A stretch of DNA of 64,000 bases, taken from an uncultured Alistipes sp. (GTDB taxonomy: Bacteria > Bacteroidota > Bacteroidia > Bacteroidales > UBA932). The position numbers and the translations under genes were made by a program. Under the pieces are notes generated by a model. It made no database searches. It had not been told where the DNA came from and saw only the letters and a list, made by a program, of their open reading frames with translations. The stretch lies in the NCBI GenBank assembly GCA_902388455.1, contig CABMPD010000006.1, forward strand, positions 53,667 through 117,666, read 5' to 3'. Of the stretch, positions 60,715 through 64,000 are shown one piece after another. Within the stretch, counting starts at the first letter, position 1; every line of letters starts with the position of its first letter.

Positions 60715-61698
60715 TCAGCAGTGGTCGTCAAAGACGTCAACACCAGTCCATTCTCTGCCAAGGGCCAGTGTGTAGTATTTGGTTGCACCTTCCTCGCTGA
60801 AGTATGTGTGTCCGCTGGTATGTATGTAGCAGCCATCTTCAAATGTGATTGTGGTGAGTGCGAAAGGTTTGACGCCGTCCGGCTGCGATGAGATTACTGC
60901 TAAGGTGTTTCCGTCCTCTGAGATGTCCGCTTTGTGGATCAGGGACTGGTACCGTTCTGTTTTAGTGAAGACTGCTCCTGATTTGAGGTTTGCGAGATAT
61001 ACTTTTAGGGGATTGTCGGCAACTGGTAAAGACGGGCATAATGGAAATTCTGTCGGAATCTTCCAATTCCGTTGCTTCGCTCCGGGGGTCAGGGAGTCTT
61101 TACATTCAATGGTCTTTTCGCCTTTGTCTTGGTTTTGTGGGGCTGGTTTGCTGTATATCCATTCGCCCAGGCCTTTCCCAATGGGCGTTTTATCTTCTGC
61201 GGCCCAACGTTCCAGGTGTTTTCGGCATCGTTCTGCTTCTTCCTTGGTTACTGTGCGCATCCATTTGGTGTTTGGATCGGATGGGTCTTCTCTGAGCAGT
61301 GCTGGATTGTCTATGAATGCGGAGATGCTGCCGCAGCAGAGGATTATCCGCTTTCTGGTTATGGGGTTGTTCAAGGCGTTCTCTAATCTTGTGAGCCAAC
61401 GTAGGTTCTCGGCCCTGTTGTTGCATCTGTTGGTGTCCTTGTGGTCCACGATCATTGTGCTGCTTTCGGGAGGCCCGTAGAATGCAGTAGCTACGATTTG
61501 ATGGACTCGGGCAGAGCCGAGGAACATGTAGCCTGTTTTGTCATCCTTTTTACCGAATGTCCAGAAGCAGTCCAATCGTCTTGGGTGGTGGTTGTTTTTC
61601 GGATGTCTCATGACTGCGCCGTTGTCTCTTACGGAGTAGTGTTCTCCTTTATAATCGCATTCGGATTCTTTTTCGAAGATGTCAATCTGGTCTTTCAT
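60715..61698 (-). CDS. HNH endonuclease-like protein
   Basis: 327 residues from the ATG at 61698. The HNH core is VHQIVATAFYG followed by IVDHKDTNRCNNRAENLRWLT, with His, Asn and Asn in the canonical order, preceded by a NUMOD4-like segment (YSVRDNGAVMRHPKNNHH). The C-terminal 200 residues have no recognised domain; they include TPIGKGLGEWIYSKPAP and repeated acidic/aromatic segments (ISEDGNTLAVISSQPDGVKPFALTT). It is not IscB or Cas9-like because no RuvC motifs are seen. AT-rich; likely homing-type or phage-derived. Confidence 0.82.
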   Translation of the reverse strand: MKDQIDIFEKESECDYKGEHYSVRDNGAVMRHPKNNHHPRRLDCFWTFGKKDDKTGYMFLGSARVHQIVATAFYGPPESSTMIVDHKDTNRCNNRAENLRWLTRLENALNNPITRKRIILCCGSISAFIDNPALLREDPSDPNTKWMRTVTKEEAERCRKHLERWAAEDKTPIGKGLGEWIYSKPAPQNQDKGEKTIECKDSLTPGAKQRNWKIPTEFPLCPSLPVADNPLKVYLANLKSGAVFTKTERYQSLIHKADISEDGNTLAVISSQPDGVKPFALTTITFEDGCYIHTSGHTYFSEEGATKYYTLALGREWTGVDVFDDHC

Positions 61699-61788
61699 TG
61701 TCTTGCTCGATTGATGGTCTGTCGTAACAAATGTCGGGTATATTTGTCTAATAATCAAATTTGGGTCTGCTTATTTGCGGCAATCAGT

Positions 61789-61796
61789 TATCTTTG
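61789..61796 (+). promoter_or_regulatory. -7 promoter element for small secreted protein gene
   Basis: TATCTTTG 26 bp before the ATG at 61823. Confidence 0.5.
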
Positions 61797-61822
61797 TGGT
61801 GGAACTGTTAAATTGAATTGCT

Positions 61823-62272
61823 ATGAAATATCTGCTTCTTTGTATTGCTGTTCTGTTCTGCTCTACGCTGTCGGCTCAGAATTATGGGAATGCTGTGCCG
61901 GATACAGCCGGGTACTCCCTAAGTGAGGAGGATGTTCAGAGTCTTATATTGTTAAAGACGATACTGAATGACAAGCCTGCTTACGAGTTGTATAGGACGG
62001 AGAATATGTGGACTTTCCTGAAACTGGAGACTTCTACGGGGAAAATCTGGCAGGTGCAGTATGCTGTTGGTGATGATGATGCTTTTGAGACGGTCTTGAG
62101 TGATGTGTCTTTGGCTTTTGACGGTGTGGAGATGAACGGTCGGTTCAAGCTTTATCCCACTGACAATATTTATAATTTCATTCTGCTGGATACATCTGCC
62201 GGTAGTGTTTATCAGGTACAGTGGTCTCATGAGCCGGAGAATCGGATGGTGGTTCCGATTTATCGATATTGA
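61823..62272 (+). CDS. Small secreted protein with internal duplication
   Basis: 149 residues: signal KYLLLCIAVLFCSTLSAQ, then two related repeats, RTENMWTFLKLETSTGKIWQVQY and PTDNIYNFILLDTSAGSVYQVQW, about 50 residues apart. The repeats suggest two copies of a small beta-unit. No family recognised. Divergent from the HNH gene and just upstream of the GIY-YIG gene. Confidence 0.65.
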   Translation: MKYLLLCIAVLFCSTLSAQNYGNAVPDTAGYSLSEEDVQSLILLKTILNDKPAYELYRTENMWTFLKLETSTGKIWQVQYAVGDDDAFETVLSDVSLAFDGVEMNGRFKLYPTDNIYNFILLDTSAGSVYQVQWSHEPENRMVVPIYRY

Positions 62273-62309
62273 GCGGCTTTTTAAGTATCTCTCGCAAAAG
62301 AGTATGTAA

Positions 62310-62317
62310 TAATTTTG
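62310..62317 (+). promoter_or_regulatory. -7 promoter element for GIY-YIG gene
   Basis: TAATTTTG, 8 bp before the ATG at 62326, implying a very short leader. Confidence 0.45.
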
Positions 62318-62325
62318 CATGGTAT

Positions 62326-63069
62326 ATGGCTTTCAAAAGTTCTGTAATAGAGGCACTGGGGTATTATGTGTACTGTCTGGTGGATCCGAGGGACAATAGG
62401 ATTTTCTATGTCGGAAAAGGACGTGGGAATAGGGTTTTTGAACATGTTAAGGAGGCATTGTTCGAATGCGGTGATACTCCTAAGAGAGGACGAATAAGAG
62501 AGATAGAAAAATGCGGGCTGCATGTGAGGTGTTATATTGTACGGCACAGGCTTTCAGAGGAAGAGGCGTATTTAGTTGAGTCTGTACTTATTGATATGTT
62601 GACTTTCAGGGACTTCAATTTAGAATCAACATTGACTAATATTCAAGCCGGGCATCATCAGTGGGATGAGGGGATAAAGCGGGTGGAGGAAATTAATGCT
62701 ATGTATGATTGTGCTCCCTTGGAAAGGGTCGGTGATGACCGCTTGCTGCTGGTAAATCTGAACAAGTCGTATTCGGGAAAGGCGAAGGAGCGGATATATC
62801 AACGTAAGAATGACTATGAGAGGACTCGGAAGTATTGGAAAGTGAATATTGAAAGGGCTGAGAGTGTGGATTATGTCCTTGGGGTGTACAAAGGTGTTGT
62901 CAGAACTGTGTATAGGCCGGTTAGGTGGGAGCGTGTACAGAGGGATGGTTATGTGGCGGAGGATGGAAGATATATGTTTGAGGGGGAGGCTGTTGAGGAT
63001 TCTCCGTATCTGAATAAGGATGTGTCGCAGTTTATGAAGGGGCAGACTATCCGTTATATTCCAGATTGA
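62326..63069 (+). CDS. GIY-YIG (LEM-3-like) nuclease family protein
   Basis: 247 residues. The N-terminal nuclease domain has YYVYCLVDP and IFYVGKGRGNRVFEH (the GIY and YIG elements), conserved Arg in the latter, and the catalytic Glu in EEAYLVESVLIDML. The remaining part has GHHQWDEGIKRVEEINAMYD and a C-terminal domain with TRKYWKVNIERAESVDYVLGVYKGVVR, typical of the LEM-3-like GIY-YIG family of unknown biology. The frame opens earlier at a TTG, but the ATG at 62326 is preferred. The right 335-bp repeat starts 25 bp after its stop. Confidence 0.85.
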   Translation: MAFKSSVIEALGYYVYCLVDPRDNRIFYVGKGRGNRVFEHVKEALFECGDTPKRGRIREIEKCGLHVRCYIVRHRLSEEEAYLVESVLIDMLTFRDFNLESTLTNIQAGHHQWDEGIKRVEEINAMYDCAPLERVGDDRLLLVNLNKSYSGKAKERIYQRKNDYERTRKYWKVNIERAESVDYVLGVYKGVVRTVYRPVRWERVQRDGYVAEDGRYMFEGEAVEDSPYLNKDVSQFMKGQTIRYIPD

Positions 63070-63094
63070 TCAGTGTGTTTTCAGCCGGCCTCGA

Positions 63095-63430
63095 GGCCGG
63101 CGTGCGGGAGGGTAAGCGGTGCGGTTACCGCAACGGAGCTTGCGGAGTGAGGACAAGTGCACGTCTGAGGCCGCTCTGCCCTTGGAGCAAGGCTCCGGAC
63201 GGCTTGCCTGGCGGGGGCTTGCGGGCGTTTTTCCGCAGGGAGGCTCCGGGCTCCGGCTTTGTGGGGTCGGGATGTGGGGAGGCGCCGGGGGCCGGTGCCG
63301 GAAGGCGGACGGTATGGAAAGGGTCAGGGTGGCGGCTTTCTGAGTTCGGAGGGACCGGCAGCGGAGCTTTAGGCGGAGCATGAGGGAGTGGAGAGGGAGG
63401 AAAGACGGCTCGCTGACACCGCTGATTATT
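63095..63430. repeat. 335-bp dispersed repeat, right copy
   Basis: Direct copy of 59812-60146, starting 25 bp after the GIY-YIG stop. Differences between copies are scattered substitutions of all kinds plus few indels; start and end landmarks match the left copy. Confidence 0.9.
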
Positions 63431-63502
63431 GTGATAACAAGTTATTGCGAGATTAGCAAGTAGCAGTTTGTAATTTGCTCATGGTTTTAGACGTAGTATA
63501 AA

Positions 63503-63958
63503 TTATTTTGTTATGCTTTGTCTAGTTTTTAAAAATGATTCTATAGTTTCAATTATGCAGTGAGACTTGAATACAACCCCTAAATCTAGCATTTGACTTG
63601 TTTTAACAAAGGGTATGTCTTTTACGGGAATATTTATAATTTCTATCTTATTTATATCCTGTTTTATGAATACAGATGCTACAATGCCCATGAATATAAA
63701 TCGGGTTTTCGATTGTTTGTCATAACCTTGCTTGCTTGTGCCTCCTGTATTGCATATGAAGACAGGGCTTCCGCTGGAGCCCGGAAATATTGAGGCATCG
63801 ATGAGAAATATTGGCTTCCCTTCAAAATCTATGTTTGCAGGAGTGGCGGTTATGCCTTTTCTTACTATAGGTAATAAGTTCTTTTTATCATATATGCCGT
63901 TTGGGTATCCTATAATAAGGATATCTTCTATTGCGTCAACCTCTTTGATTGCATCACT
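63503..63958 (-). pseudogene. Trypsin-like serine protease, C-terminal fragment
   Basis: A 151-codon frame on the minus strand with no proper start. It reads EVDAIEDILIIGYPNGIYD, then IDASIFPGSSGSPVF, the catalytic-serine motif of S1-family peptidases, then FMGIVASVF and a C-terminal helix ETIESFLKTRQ. This is the second barrel of a trypsin-like domain; the first barrel with the catalytic His and Asp is missing because the frame meets a TAA at 63959-63961, exactly where foreign-looking repeats begin. The gene therefore appears interrupted by an insertion. Confidence 0.75.
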
Positions 63959-64000
63959 TTAAATGTACCGTCCATGTCACTTTCAAATGTACCGGGTATA
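63955..64000. mobile_element. Possible end of an insertion sequence (IS21-like terminal repeats)
   Basis: CACTTTAAATGTACCG (63955-63970) and CACTTTCAAATGTACCG (63978-63994) form a direct repeat 23 bp apart. Multiple short repeats containing ATTTGAAAGTG at an element's end are typical of IS21-family elements. The position matches the truncation of the protease gene. The rest of any element lies beyond the window. Confidence 0.4.

Noticed and set aside
60715..61698. IscB or HEARO-linked RNA-guided nuclease
   Set aside because: The protein has an HNH core only; RuvC motifs and the bridge helix are absent.
59812..63430. Template and variable repeats of a diversity-generating retroelement
   Set aside because: Differences between the copies are not concentrated at adenines and no reverse transcriptase is present.

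Overview
The window looks like the chromosome of a Bacteroidales bacterium (a gut Alistipes, Cryptobacteroides or related lineage is plausible; species not determinable here). Supporting signs are the Bacteroidetes -7 promoter motif TAnnTTTG ahead of many genes, absence of encoded CCA in both tRNAs, and lineage-typical families: NigD-like, GLPGLI, BF3164-like propeller lipoproteins, DUF6266-like and DUF6808-like proteins, and a MurA with Asp in place of the catalytic-loop Cys. Core genes are GC-rich; several accessory genes (AlbA-type regulator, AAA ATPase, C10 peptidase, most of 57.5-64 kb) are visibly AT-richer.

Layout. 0-2.7 kb: end of a bile-acid/sodium symporter gene, an AlbA_2-type regulator with a symmetric operator-like repeat on its promoter, an HD phosphohydrolase and a start-less gene remnant. 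2.9-7.4 kb: tRNA-Leu(CAA), then a compact shikimate operon aroB, a fused aroD-aroA, and aroC. 7.4-17.3 kb (minus strand): AAA ATPase with an 18-bp perfect inverted repeat upstream, an operon of C10 cysteine peptidase plus two lipoproteins, and two secreted S9 peptidases. 17.3-18.4 kb: a 105-bp tandem repeat array and other non-coding repeats. 18.4-31.1 kb (plus strand): propeller lipoproteins, a SIMPL protein, an S24-like/GH5 fusion reading frame, a porin, two tandem POT peptide transporters, small secreted proteins and a Ser-type sulfatase. 31.2-34.2 kb: a 118-bp palindrome array, YbaK-type deacylase and a GNAT-MsrA fusion. 34.3-37.9 kb: outer-membrane receptor divergent from a GLPGLI protein. 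37.9-41.9 kb: lpxK-murA-murB-GNAT envelope operon. 42.0-42.4 kb: a second 105-bp array sharing its hairpin with the first. 42.8-49.2 kb: tolC/macA/macB/macB tripartite export operon with its own LytS/LytR-type two-component pair. 49.2-51.9 kb: ECF sigma factor, an anti-sigma-like protein with an outer-membrane barrel, and a NigD-like lipoprotein.

52-64 kb is the accessory part. It begins at tRNA-Ser(GCU) and holds a seven-gene minus-strand block resembling a phage tail-end/lysis module (DUF6266-like proteins, holin-like protein, M15 peptidase, DUF6808-like protein), a promoter-to-terminator structured RNA resembling 6S RNA, a GC-rich region full of hairpins with a dif-like Xer site, and a 3-kb segment with HNH and GIY-YIG nuclease genes bracketed by 335-bp direct repeats. 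At the right edge a trypsin-like protease gene is cut off by what looks like the end of an insertion sequence.

Most notable for follow-up: the paired 105-bp arrays, the 335-bp repeats around the two nuclease genes, the dif-like fold-back, the 6S-like RNA, the sigma/anti-sigma-barrel pair and several uncommon gene fusions.
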